A stretch of 38,616 nt of DNA from Ignavibacteriota bacterium. Lineage in GTDB: Bacteria; Bacteroidota; Ignavibacteria; UBA10030. The stretch's first letter is position 1. Every line of letters begins with the position of its first letter. Where the stretch lies: assembly GCA_003162695.1 (NCBI GenBank), contig PMML01000032.1, forward strand, positions 1 through 38,616, written 5' to 3'. Both the position numbers and the translations under genes were made by a program. The notes below the pieces were generated by a model. That model did no database searches, was not told the origin of the DNA, and saw nothing but the letters and a program-made list of their open reading frames with translations. Positions 1 through 6,944 of this stretch are shown in pieces.

Positions 1-139
1 GCCTGCGTGACTGTTTACCCGCTGCGCATTTTGGCGGGCGTCAGCAGTCCGGCAGGCCTCCGGTTTCTTTTCAAGATTTCGCATTTGTTGAGCGATTTTA
101 GATTGGCAATTGACAATTCGCAATATCTCCTCATTTCCC
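1..139. repeat. Hairpin-forming intergenic repeat, copy 1, upstream of the TRAP operon
   Basis: The segment can fold: GCCTGC at 1-6 pairs with GCAGGC at 52-57, GACT at 9-12 with AGTC at 46-49, and CCCGC with GCGGG inside. The 3' arm (41-63, TCAGCAGTC..GGCAGGCCTCCGG) recurs at 5031-5053 with one base changed, and GCCTGCGTGACT recurs at 5016-5027. A second module, ATTGGCAATTGACAATTC at 102-119 followed by TCTCCTCATTTC at 126-137, recurs at about 4345-4391. No gene is visible before 234. The repeat lies directly upstream of the first gene, so it may be inert intergenic filler or contribute to transcript ends of the gene to the left. Confidence 0.6.
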
Positions 140-233
140 TTTTTTAAATATTGGAAGGAGGATCATTTTTCGCTATATTTTTCATCATAAAAAGTGCTTT
201 TTCCATTCTTTCTTCAAGAAGGAATTGATATCG

Positions 234-1091
234 ATGAAAAAATATATTTTCCCTCTCATAACGGTTTTCTTTTTTCAAGGCTGTATTCAACAAATTGCTT
301 TACGGTCTATGGGCGGCATACTTGATAACGGCATGGCGGCTTTTAATGAAGAATCGGATTTTCAACTGGCGCACGAAGCGCTTGGAAGCAATCTAAAACT
401 GATCGAAGCGCTGATTAAAAGCGACACGGAAAATACGCAATTTCTGGTTTTTGCAGCGGAGGGATATCAGGGCTACGGTTTGGCCTTTTGCGAGGACGAC
501 AGCCTGGAACGCGCGCGTGTTTTTTATCTGCGCGGCAAGGATTACGGCCTGCGTGCATTGAAGGAAAATAAAAAATTCAAAGAAGCGCTGAATGGAAATC
601 TCGATGAATTTCAGGCGGCTCTTCAAACGTTCTCAAAAGACGATGTGCCTGCTCTGTTCTGGACGGCATTCAGCTGGGGGAGCTATATCAATATCACTCG
701 CACGGATGTGGAAGCGCTTTCCGAGATCAGCAAAGTGACCGCATTGGTTCAGCGGGCTGCGGAATTGGATTCGGCGTATTATTACGGCGGAGCATACCTT
801 TTCCTGGCGGCCATGGAAGGAAGTGTTCCAAAAGTACTGGGCGGGCATCCGGAAAAAGCAAAAGAGCTGTTCGAAAAATGTCTTGCCGTCAACGGCGGAA
901 AATTCCTGATGACGCAATTGTATTATGCCAAAACAGTTGCCGTGCAGATGCAGGATCAGCAGCTGTTTGAATCGCTTTTGAAACAAATAGAAGATGCATC
1001 GATCGATATACTGCCTGAAGCGCGTTTTGCAAACGTTATGGCAAAGCAAAAAGCGCGCAGGCTTCTGGCGCATGAAAGCGATTTATTTTAG
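234..1091 (+). CDS. TRAP transporter TatT-like lipoprotein
   Basis: This is an 285-residue lipoprotein resembling the TatT component of TRAP transporters, a TPR-rich periplasmic protein thought to associate with the DctP substrate-binding protein. The N-terminus is a lipoprotein signal peptide with the lipobox QG-C, Cys17. The body is alpha-helical with TPR-like spacing (for example around residues 50-110, and the YYYGGAYLFLAAMEG and HPEKAKELFEK stretches). An upstream TTG at 225 is in frame, but ATG at 234 is preferred because AGAAGGA at 218-224 is well spaced from it and it starts MKK. It is followed 190 bp later by dctP, dctQ and dctM, which supports the assignment. The family call comes from remembered similarity and context; the substrate is unknown. 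Confidence 0.8.
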   Translation: MKKYIFPLITVFFFQGCIQQIALRSMGGILDNGMAAFNEESDFQLAHEALGSNLKLIEALIKSDTENTQFLVFAAEGYQGYGLAFCEDDSLERARVFYLRGKDYGLRALKENKKFKEALNGNLDEFQAALQTFSKDDVPALFWTAFSWGSYINITRTDVEALSEISKVTALVQRAAELDSAYYYGGAYLFLAAMEGSVPKVLGGHPEKAKELFEKCLAVNGGKFLMTQLYYAKTVAVQMQDQQLFESLLKQIEDASIDILPEARFANVMAKQKARRLLAHESDLF

Positions 1092-1160
1092 GTTGTTTTT
1101 TATAACCCTGAAATGGCAAAACCGGCGTCGGTTTACTCGCTTTGTGATATCTGATGTCTC

Positions 1161-1212
1161 CCGCGACCATCCCGAAAATATCTTCGATATTTCCGGGACA
1201 GGCCGGTCGCGG
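1161..1212. repeat. Long nested hairpin between tatT-like gene and dctP
   Basis: Outer arms CCGCGACC (1161-1168) and GGTCGCGG (1205-1212) enclose a second stem of CCCG/CGGG and AAATATC/GATATTT around a TTC loop (1171-1197), with one mismatch. The same outer stem CCGCGACC/GGTCGCGG recurs at 4233-4251 in another intergenic gap, so it is a repeated element. There is no T-run after it, so it is not a standard terminator. It lies inside the presumed TRAP operon and could act as a processing or partial attenuation site. Confidence 0.65.
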
Positions 1213-1281
1213 CTACAGGGGGCTTAACATGCAGAGAATGAATTATAAGTTCGAAACGATAATAAAGGAATAAGAATCATC

Positions 1282-2283
1282 ATGAAACATCTAACATCTG
1301 CAATACTGTTCGTAACAATCTGGTTTGCCTGTGCTTCCGCGCAGCAATATACCATTAAATTCGCAACGCTGGCTCCCGAAGGCAGCACATGGATCAACAT
1401 TATGAGAGAATACGATGCCGCCGTGCGTAAAGAAAGCAACGGCCGGCTCGGATTTAAAATTTATCCCGGCGGCGTTGCCGGGGACGAGAAAGATGTAATT
1501 CGCAAAATCCGGCTGGGGCAATTCCAAAGCGCCGGTGTAACAGGGACCGGCATCGGCGAAGTCGCAAAGTCGGTTCGTATATTAGATTCCCCGTTCTTAT
1601 TTAAAAACACAGCTGAAGTCGATCATATACTGAATCAGTTCGACGCAGAGTTTCGCAAGGAATTCGAATCGAACGGTTTTGTTCTGCTCGGCTGGGCGGA
1701 GGTTGGCTCGGTCTATGTCATCTCCAAAACGCCCGTTGCTAAAATCAATGATTTAAAAAACGTGAAAATGTGGGAGTGGGAAGGGGATCCGGTCGCAGAT
1801 GCGCTGTTCAAAACGGTCGGCATCAATCCGATTCCGCTTTCGATCACCGATGCATTAACCTCTCTGCAGACAGGATTGGTTACAGGTGCGTATTCCTCGC
1901 CACTGGCCATTGTTTCGCTGCAATGGTATGCTGCTACAAAATATCTGATGGATTATCCCATTACCAATTCGTCGGGAGCTGTTTTAATCTCAAAAAAGGA
2001 ATTCGACAAGCTTCCGGCAGATCTCCAGGAGGTTCTTCTGAGAAACGGGGCATTGTGCCTGCGCAAGCTGACGGAACAAAGCCGTATGGATAATCTGAAA
2101 TCGCTGGAAGTTCTCAGAAAGAATAAAATGACATTCGTCAAACCGGATGCCAACGAAGTCAAAACATACGATGCTGTGGGAGAAAAGACACGTCGAGCGT
2201 TGGCCGGGCGGTTGTTCTCGGAGGACTTGCTGAACCGTGTTGAAAAATCTCTTGCGGACTTCCGGGCGAAAGGCGGCAAATGA
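1282..2283 (+). CDS. dctP: TRAP transporter substrate-binding protein DctP
   Basis: Periplasmic solute receptor of a tripartite ATP-independent transporter, which captures a substrate (usually a small carboxylate) and delivers it to the DctQM permease. It has a signal peptide with likely cleavage after ASA (residue 20). The mature N-terminus IKFATLAPEGSTW is the typical DctP opening, followed by a GGVAGDEKDVIRKIRLGQ segment and the LDSPFLF motif. At 333 residues the length is normal. The start is the ATG at 1282, with AAAGGAA at 1264-1270. Its stop overlaps the dctQ start (ATGA), showing translational coupling. The ligand cannot be read from the sequence. Confidence 0.93.
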   Translation: MKHLTSAILFVTIWFACASAQQYTIKFATLAPEGSTWINIMREYDAAVRKESNGRLGFKIYPGGVAGDEKDVIRKIRLGQFQSAGVTGTGIGEVAKSVRILDSPFLFKNTAEVDHILNQFDAEFRKEFESNGFVLLGWAEVGSVYVISKTPVAKINDLKNVKMWEWEGDPVADALFKTVGINPIPLSITDALTSLQTGLVTGAYSSPLAIVSLQWYAATKYLMDYPITNSSGAVLISKKEFDKLPADLQEVLLRNGALCLRKLTEQSRMDNLKSLEVLRKNKMTFVKPDANEVKTYDAVGEKTRRALAGRLFSEDLLNRVEKSLADFRAKGGK

Positions 2284-2795
2284 AAATTCTGAAATTTATC
2301 GACCGCGCGCTCGACGTCGCGGCCGGATGGCTGATTGTCGGCTTTCTTGGCGTCATGATTCTTATGGCGTTCAGTCAGGTCGTTCTACGCGATTTTTTCC
2401 ACAGCGGCATCGAATGGGGAGATATTTTTCTTCGTCACATGGTGCTCTGGATCGGTTTTCTGGGAGCCGTCATTGCGGCTGGAGAACGCCGCCACTTGAA
2501 GATAGAATTCATCTCCAAGCTCGTGTCAAAAAAACCGCATAAACTGTTTTTGATCATCACAAATCTCTTTGCTGCGGTGGTCTGCCTTTTCCTCATGCAG
2601 GCGGCTGCCGGCTTTGTTCAGTCGGAAATTGAATCGGCCTCGGTGCTCATTCTGAACCTTCCGATATGGTACTTTATCGTCATACTTCCCATCGGTTATG
2701 CAGTGCTTTCCTTCCGGTTTGCGGCGCATTCGATTCTATGGATCGCAGAAATATTGAAAGGAAATTGGGAAGTAGCGGAGGTGCAGCAAATATGA
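2280..2795 (+). CDS. dctQ: TRAP transporter small permease DctQ
   Basis: Small membrane subunit of the TRAP transporter (171 residues). It has four hydrophobic segments, at about residues 14-34, 48-66, 88-108 and 126-148. The family signature is visible as VVLRDFF followed by EWGDIFLRHMVLWIGFLGA and an ERRHLKIE stretch. It overlaps dctP upstream and dctM downstream, each by ATGA, so the three are one coupled transcription unit. In the complex it sits beside DctM in the inner membrane. Confidence 0.92.
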   Translation: MKILKFIDRALDVAAGWLIVGFLGVMILMAFSQVVLRDFFHSGIEWGDIFLRHMVLWIGFLGAVIAAGERRHLKIEFISKLVSKKPHKLFLIITNLFAAVVCLFLMQAAAGFVQSEIESASVLILNLPIWYFIVILPIGYAVLSFRFAAHSILWIAEILKGNWEVAEVQQI

Positions 2796-4057
2796 GTTTA
2801 ATTCTTGTAGCGTTGGTGCTCATCGCACTGGTATTTATCGGCGCACCTCTCTTTACGATCATCGGAACTATCGCCCTCTACGGTTTTTATGTAGAAGGTG
2901 TCGACACCGCAGCGATTATGGTGGAACTTTACCGGCTTGCAAGCCAGCCGGTACTGCTGGCGATTCCTCTTTTTACCGTAGCTGGATATTTTTTGGCGGA
3001 AAGCAAAGCTCCCAAACGTATTATTGCATTTGCACAGGCGGTTATTGGATGGATGCCGGGCGGCCTTGCAATTGTGGTGCTGGGCAGTTGTGCGGTCTTT
3101 ACAGCGTTTACCGGCGGGTCAGGAGTAACCATTGTGGCTCTCGGCGGGCTTGTTTATCCGATTCTTATTCAAGAAGGCTACAAGGAAAAATTCGCTCTCG
3201 GTCTTGTTACGACATCCGGAAGTCTCGGATTGCTGTTCCCGCCAAGCCTGCCGATTATTCTCTACGGCACATTTGCAGAAGTTTCCATCGATAATTTATT
3301 CCGTGCGGGAATTGTCCCGGGCACTATTCTGGTTCTCGTCATTGCCGTTTATAGCATTTACCATGGCCGTAAAGCGAAAGTGCCGCGTCATGTATTTGAA
3401 TGGAAAAAATTACGGACGGCGCTCAAAGGCATTGCATGGGAAATACCGCTTCCGTTTTTTATCGTCGGGGGCATATACGGCGGCTATTTTACGGCCACCG
3501 AAGCTGCCGCAGTAACGGCATTTTATGTTTTTGTTGTGGAAGTCTTTATATATAAAGACTTAAAATTAACCACCGATGTGCCGCGCGTAATGAAGGAAAG
3601 CATGGTCCTTGTAGGTGCGATACTCATGATACTCGGCTGCGCAATGGGGTTATCCAGCTACCTGATAGATCAGCAGGTTCCGCAGCATTTATTCGAATTC
3701 ATCAGTCAGGTCGTAACGAGCAAGATCGTATTCCTTATGCTGCTGAACGTCTTTTTGCTGGTGATCGGAATGATGATGGAAATATTCTCCGCCATTGTCG
3801 TCGTGCCCCTTATTGTACCGGTTGCAATGCAATACGGTATCAATCCGGTGCATCTCGGCATTATCTTCCTGGCAAATCTGGAAATTGCGTATCTTATGCC
3901 GCCGGTCGGACTGAATTTATTCATGGCAAGTTTCCGGTTCAACAAACCTATTGGCAAAATAGCTATAGCGACGCTCCCGTTTATTTTCGTTTTGTTTATA
4001 GCGTTGATACTGATAACATACGTGCCGGAGCTGAGTTTATGGCTCGTGAAGAATTAA
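2792..4057 (+). CDS. dctM: TRAP transporter large permease DctM
   Basis: Large inner-membrane subunit that forms the ion-coupled transport path of the TRAP system. The open frame extends upstream to 2666, but ATG at 2792 is the real start: it overlaps the dctQ stop (ATGA), gives the usual DctM opening MSLILVALVLIALVF and a normal length of 421 residues. Family motifs are visible: QPVLLAIPLFTVAGYFLAES, AVFTAFTGGSGVTIVALG, LLFPPSLPIILYG, GGYFTATEAAAVTAFY and, near the C-terminus, LEIAYLMPPVGLNLF. About a dozen hydrophobic helices are present. Last gene of the operon, followed by hairpins and a terminator. Confidence 0.95.
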   Translation: MSLILVALVLIALVFIGAPLFTIIGTIALYGFYVEGVDTAAIMVELYRLASQPVLLAIPLFTVAGYFLAESKAPKRIIAFAQAVIGWMPGGLAIVVLGSCAVFTAFTGGSGVTIVALGGLVYPILIQEGYKEKFALGLVTTSGSLGLLFPPSLPIILYGTFAEVSIDNLFRAGIVPGTILVLVIAVYSIYHGRKAKVPRHVFEWKKLRTALKGIAWEIPLPFFIVGGIYGGYFTATEAAAVTAFYVFVVEVFIYKDLKLTTDVPRVMKESMVLVGAILMILGCAMGLSSYLIDQQVPQHLFEFISQVVTSKIVFLMLLNVFLLVIGMMMEIFSAIVVVPLIVPVAMQYGINPVHLGIIFLANLEIAYLMPPVGLNLFMASFRFNKPIGKIAIATLPFIFVLFIALILITYVPELSLWLVKN

Positions 4058-4062
4058 AGTGC

Positions 4063-4139
4063 CATTCCGACCAGACTTAGCGAAAGTGGCGCTGCTAAGT
4101 CTGCTGACGGAATGAGCATCCCGATGTTTTGTATCGGGA
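4063..4139. repeat. Two adjacent hairpins downstream of dctM
   Basis: The first is a nested inverted repeat: CATTCCG (4063-4069) with CGGAATG (4108-4114), and inside it AGACTTAGC (4073-4081) with GCTAAGTCT (4094-4102). The second is TCCCGAT (4119-4125) with ATCGGGA (4133-4139). They lie between the dctM stop and the terminator at 4177 and are probably mobile intergenic hairpin repeats; neither is followed by a T-run. Confidence 0.6.
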
Positions 4140-4176
4140 ACTAGAATTCAGAATGACGATTGGTCGTTATATCATC

Positions 4177-4209
4177 AAAAAAGCCGGACAATTGATCCGG
4201 CTTTTTTTT
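4177..4209 (+). terminator. Rho-independent terminator of the TRAP operon
   Basis: AAAAAAGCCGGA (4177-4188), a seven-base loop, then TCCGGC followed by eight T (4196-4209). The A-run and T-run extend the stem, so the signal could act on both strands. It closes the TRAP transcription unit. Confidence 0.9.
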
Positions 4210-4232
4210 GAAGTCTCAAATCTTCTCTGCAG

Positions 4233-4391
4233 CCGCGACCGTTGGTCGCGGAAAGCTCCTGACAGCAATCAGCAATTGGCGTTTCTCCCAATTCACAATT
4301 GACAAATCGCGATTTCTTCAGTCCTCCGGTTACCGTTTGCAGTTCACAATTGACAATTCGCGATTGTAAATTGGCAATTCTCCTCATTTCA
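4233..4391. repeat. Composite intergenic repeat upstream of hicBA
   Basis: It begins with the hairpin CCGCGACC-GTT-GGTCGCGG (4233-4251), whose arms match those at 1161-1212. Several near-identical AT-rich units follow, based on CACAATTGACAA(T)TCGCGATT (about 4301-4372) and AATTGGCAATTC, ending in TCTCCTCATTTC (4379-4390), which matches 126-137. No coding signal is seen on either strand; a 70-residue minus-strand frame at 4175-4387 is made of repeat and is not credible. Confidence 0.6.
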
Positions 4392-4408
4392 CAGTTTTCG
4401 CAGAAAAA

Positions 4409-4437
4409 TTGACAAAGGCATTTCGTCTGAGTATATT
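4409..4437 (+). promoter_or_regulatory. Sigma-70-like promoter of hicBA
   Basis: TTGACA at 4409-4414, a 17-base spacer and TATATT at 4432-4437 lie 26 bases before the hicB start. The -35 box is a perfect match and the -10 box has one mismatch. HicB-type antitoxins usually repress their own promoter, so autoregulation here is expected but not shown. Confidence 0.75.
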
Positions 4438-4463
4438 AATACAATGATAACAGGAGGAAGTAG

Positions 4464-4685
4464 ATGGAACGAATTGTAAAATTACATATTGAAAAACTTC
4501 CGGAAGGTGTTTTTCTCGCAACGTCCGATGAAATAGAAGGGTTGGTTGCACAAGGACGAACAATTAGTGAGACATTAGAAATTGCGCGTGATGTTGCGAA
4601 AAAAATCCTTGAATTGCGAGAGGAATATTCGAATAAGAACGCAATGGAAGTACCGTTCGACTATCCACTTGTTGTAGAAATGTAA
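4464..4685 (+). CDS. hicB: HicB-like antitoxin
   Basis: A 73-residue protein with the partial RNase-H-like fold seen in HicB/DUF1902 antitoxins: KLHIEKLPEGVFLATSDEIEGLVAQGRTISETLEIARDVAKKIL matches the pattern strand, 'ATS.E..GLV..G.T..E....A'. It would bind and neutralise the HicA toxin encoded next. AGGAGG at 4452-4457 is well spaced from the ATG. Its stop overlaps the hicA start by one base (TAATG). The order antitoxin-then-toxin occurs in this family. It lacks an obvious added HTH/RHH DNA-binding domain, so its operator binding is uncertain. Confidence 0.85.
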   Translation: MERIVKLHIEKLPEGVFLATSDEIEGLVAQGRTISETLEIARDVAKKILELREEYSNKNAMEVPFDYPLVVEM

Positions 4686-4909
4686 TGGGACGGCTGTCGG
4701 GGTTTGCCTATAGAGAAGTTGTAAAAAGGCTAAAGTTGTTTGGATTTACATTTTACCGTCAAGCTGCCGGCAGCCATGAAATCTGGTTTAATGAAACAAC
4801 GAAGAAAGTTACTACAATTCCTCACCATTCGGGTGATATCCCCGAGGGAACATTGCGGGTGATTATAAAGCAAGCCGGAATTTCCCCGGAAGATTTTCTA
4901 AATAGCTGA
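4685..4909 (+). CDS. hicA: HicA-like toxin (mRNA interferase)
   Basis: A 74-residue member of the HicA/YcfA family, small double-stranded-RNA-binding-fold toxins that cleave mRNA. Seen directly: the RLSGFAYREVVKRLKLFGF opening, the catalytic GSH motif with His31 in AAGSHEIWFN, and a TIPHHSGDIPEGTLRVIIKQAGIS C-terminus typical of HicA. Translation is coupled to hicB through the TAATG overlap. The gene seems intact. It converges on the integrase gene, with repeat-bearing DNA in between. Confidence 0.88.
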   Translation: MGRLSGFAYREVVKRLKLFGFTFYRQAAGSHEIWFNETTKKVTTIPHHSGDIPEGTLRVIIKQAGISPEDFLNS

Positions 4910-4990
4910 ATTATAAACCGTTTCTCGAATAACCTTTTCCCAATCTCATTCAACTGACTCAGGACATCATCCTCAAGTATCGAAGGCTCG

Positions 4991-5087
4991 GCGTCGCCGC
5001 AATGCAGGCATGCCTGCCTGCGTGACTACTTCAGCAGTCGGGCAGGCCTCCGGCTGCAATTGGCAATTCACCATTCACAGTTTACCA
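4991..5087. repeat. Hairpin-forming intergenic repeat, copy 2, between hicA and the integrase gene
   Basis: It contains the perfect 14-base palindrome GCAGGCATGCCTGC (5004-5017). The hairpin GCCTGC..GACT / AGTC..GCAGGC (5016-5047) shares both arms with the repeat at 1-63. It ends with a short AATTGGCAATTC unit (5058-5069). No terminator is visible for either of the two converging genes. The element abuts the integrase stop codon. Confidence 0.6.
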
Positions 5088-6050
5088 TTATGTATCCAGC
5101 GGGCTGCGGACGGCAAGATTCCCGCGATCCATAACATGAGTATAAATTTGTGTCGTTCTTATATCTGAATGGCCGAGCAATTCCTGGAGTGTCCGGATAT
5201 CATAACCACTTTCTAAAAGATGAGTAGCAAAAGAATGGCGTAGTGAGTGAATTGTTCCTGTTTTCATAACCTTTGATTTTTGGAGGGCAATCTTAAATGC
5301 ACGCTGAATAACGCTTTCATCGAGATGGTGCCTGCGAATGACTCCTGTTGCAGGATCGGAAGAGCGTTTTGAAGCAGGGAAGAGATATTGCCAAAGGAAT
5401 TCTTTTGAACCATGGGGGAATTTAGAAGCAAGTGCATCCGGAAGGCAGGCATCGCCATATCCTGCTGCTTTATCTTCTTGGTGGAGGATGTTAACTTTTG
5501 TGATTTGTCGTTCGAGGTGAGGAATAAGTGAAATGGGAAGAAGAGTAATACGGTCCTTTTCTCCTTTTCCTTCCCGTAAGATAATTTGTTTTCTTTGAAA
5601 GTCGACATCTTTTATACGCAAGTGAAGACATTCGAGCAGACGCATGCCGCCGCCATAGAGCAAGGCGCAGACTAACCATGGTGTTCCCTCAAGATGATGT
5701 AAGATGGATTCAATCTCCGGTTTTGCAAAGACAACTGGAATGCGGTTAGTTCTTTTTGCACGCACAATATACTGTATAGCGTCAATATGAATCTGGAGCA
5801 CTTCACGATAGAGAAACAATATTGCATTGAGCGCCTGATTTTGAGTAGAAGCGGATACTTGTTCATCAACTGCGAGGAAGGTAAGGTATTGCTCGATATG
5901 GGGAGCGCTCATAAGGCGTGGATGTTTTTTATCATGAAAAAGAATATAGCGTTTTATCCAGGAAAGGTAGGCTTCTTCAGTACGAGCACTGAGATGCTTG
6001 GTGCGGATGCAGTTGCTGACCTGATCCAATAATTTTGGTTCACCCATCAT
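5088..6050 (-). CDS. intI: Integron-type tyrosine recombinase (IntI-like)
   Basis: Site-specific tyrosine recombinase of the integron integrase family. The N-terminal SAM-like core-binding domain ([25 protein letters not shown]) is followed by a catalytic domain with [16 protein letters not shown] (Arg), EGKGEKDR (Lys), [10 protein letters not shown] (His-x-x-Arg), LLGHSD (His) and the nucleophile Tyr in TQIYTHV. The extra region [26 protein letters not shown] is the segment that sets integron integrases apart from XerC/D. The frame is open to 6158, but AAGGGGGAA directly precedes two adjacent ATGs (6050 and 6047), so the protein has about 320 residues; 6047 has the better spacing. All catalytic residues are present. 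No attI or attC site could be identified nearby. Confidence 0.88.
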   Translation of the reverse strand: MMGEPKLLDQVSNCIRTKHLSARTEEAYLSWIKRYILFHDKKHPRLMSAPHIEQYLTFLAVDEQVSASTQNQALNAILFLYREVLQIHIDAIQYIVRAKRTNRIPVVFAKPEIESILHHLEGTPWLVCALLYGGGMRLLECLHLRIKDVDFQRKQIILREGKGEKDRITLLPISLIPHLERQITKVNILHQEDKAAGYGDACLPDALASKFPHGSKEFLWQYLFPASKRSSDPATGVIRRHHLDESVIQRAFKIALQKSKVMKTGTIHSLRHSFATHLLESGYDIRTLQELLGHSDIRTTQIYTHVMDRGNLAVRSPLDT

Positions 6051-6236
6051 TTCCCCCTTGTGCTTTGTTGATGAAATTGGTAGATTCCAAAACACAAAAC
6101 TAAGATACGATGTAAAATTGTCTAAAGAAAGAGGCAGGTCATGGGGAAATGCCGGCATCAGACGCTATGCATGGTATTTTAATCCAATCTTGGCTTTTTC
6201 AAAGGACTTGTCATAATTCCATGGAATTATGCTGCA

Positions 6237-6839
6237 CTATACGTCGCTGACCAGAACGTTTATTATTTTTTCTATTTCATCCGATGTCAATGTACGGAAT
6301 TCACCGGGTTTGAGTCCGTTGAGTTTCAGGAAACTGATGGCGACGCGAAGAAGACGCAATGTCGGGAAACCGATGGCGGCGGTCATTTTGCGAACCTGAC
6401 GGTTTCGTCCTTCCCGAATGGTCAATTCAATCCAGGCTGCTGGAATGTTCTTTCGGAAGCGGATCGGCTTCGACCGCGGCGGGATATCAGGAGCCGGCAT
6501 CATGATCATTGCTTCGGCCGGTTTTGTTCGTACGGTTTCGATTATTACACCATTCCGCAGTTTTCTCATCGCTTCTTCGGTCGGAACTCCTTCCACCTGT
6601 ACCCAATAGGTTCTGGGATGTTCAAAGGACGGATCGATAAGTCGGTGCTTAACCCGGTTGTCATTTGTAAGCAGCAGTAAACCCTCACTGTCTGCGTCGA
6701 GCCTTCCAACCGGATAAACATCTATGGGAAAAGGTCCGAATTCCCGTAAGGAACGATATCCAGCTTGATTCGTGAACTGCGACAATACTCCGAAAGGTTT
6801 ATTGAACAAGATATATGCTTTTGCAGGAGGAAGTGTCAT
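6237..6839 (-). CDS. rluE: 23S rRNA pseudouridine synthase, RluE type
   Basis: Converts a uridine of 23S rRNA (U2457 in E. coli for RluE) to pseudouridine. The catalytic motif GRLDADSEGLLLLTND contains the Asp nucleophile. The C-terminal half carries KPIRFRKNIPAAW, EGRNRQVRKMTAAIGFPTLRLLR, diagnostic for the RluE branch of the RsuA/RluB/RluE/RluF family. There is no N-terminal S4 domain, as in RluE. The frame extends to an ATG at 6896, but that codon lies inside the presumed clpC terminator hairpin and has no RBS, so the ATG at 6839 (MTLPPAKAYILF) is preferred. It also lacks a clear Shine-Dalgarno, so the start is uncertain. Confidence 0.85.
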   Translation of the reverse strand: MTLPPAKAYILFNKPFGVLSQFTNQAGYRSLREFGPFPIDVYPVGRLDADSEGLLLLTNDNRVKHRLIDPSFEHPRTYWVQVEGVPTEEAMRKLRNGVIIETVRTKPAEAMIMMPAPDIPPRSKPIRFRKNIPAAWIELTIREGRNRQVRKMTAAIGFPTLRLLRVAISFLKLNGLKPGEFRTLTSDEIEKIINVLVSDV

Positions 6840-6880
6840 GGTATGACGCCGGTTCTGAAGAAATGACGTAATTTGCCGTA

Positions 6881-6921
6881 AAAGGAAATCCCTCATGAAC
6901 TCATATTGATGAGGGATTTCC
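6881..6921 (-). terminator. Probable clpC terminator hairpin
   Basis: Perfect 13-base arms (6884-6896 and 6909-6921, GGAAATCCCTCAT and its complement) around a 12-base loop. On the minus strand the hairpin is followed by TTTT only, so termination may be partial. It begins 24 bases after the clpC stop and precedes rluE on the same strand. Confidence 0.65.
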
Positions 6922-6944
6922 AGTACAAAAATGAATCTGATTTT

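Noticed and set aside
102-4391. CRISPR array suggested by the repeated AATTG-CAATT units
   Set aside because: Units are short, imperfect and without spacers of constant length, and no cas genes are present.
4910-5003. ATTCAAC at 4948-4954 as an attC core (RYYYAAC)
   Set aside because: A single seven-base degenerate match without the complementary GTTRRRY arm is expected by chance.
6051-6236. Possible attI site or first cassette upstream of the integrase
   Set aside because: No GTTRRRY core or attC-like palindrome was found on either strand, and the next gene is the housekeeping rluE.
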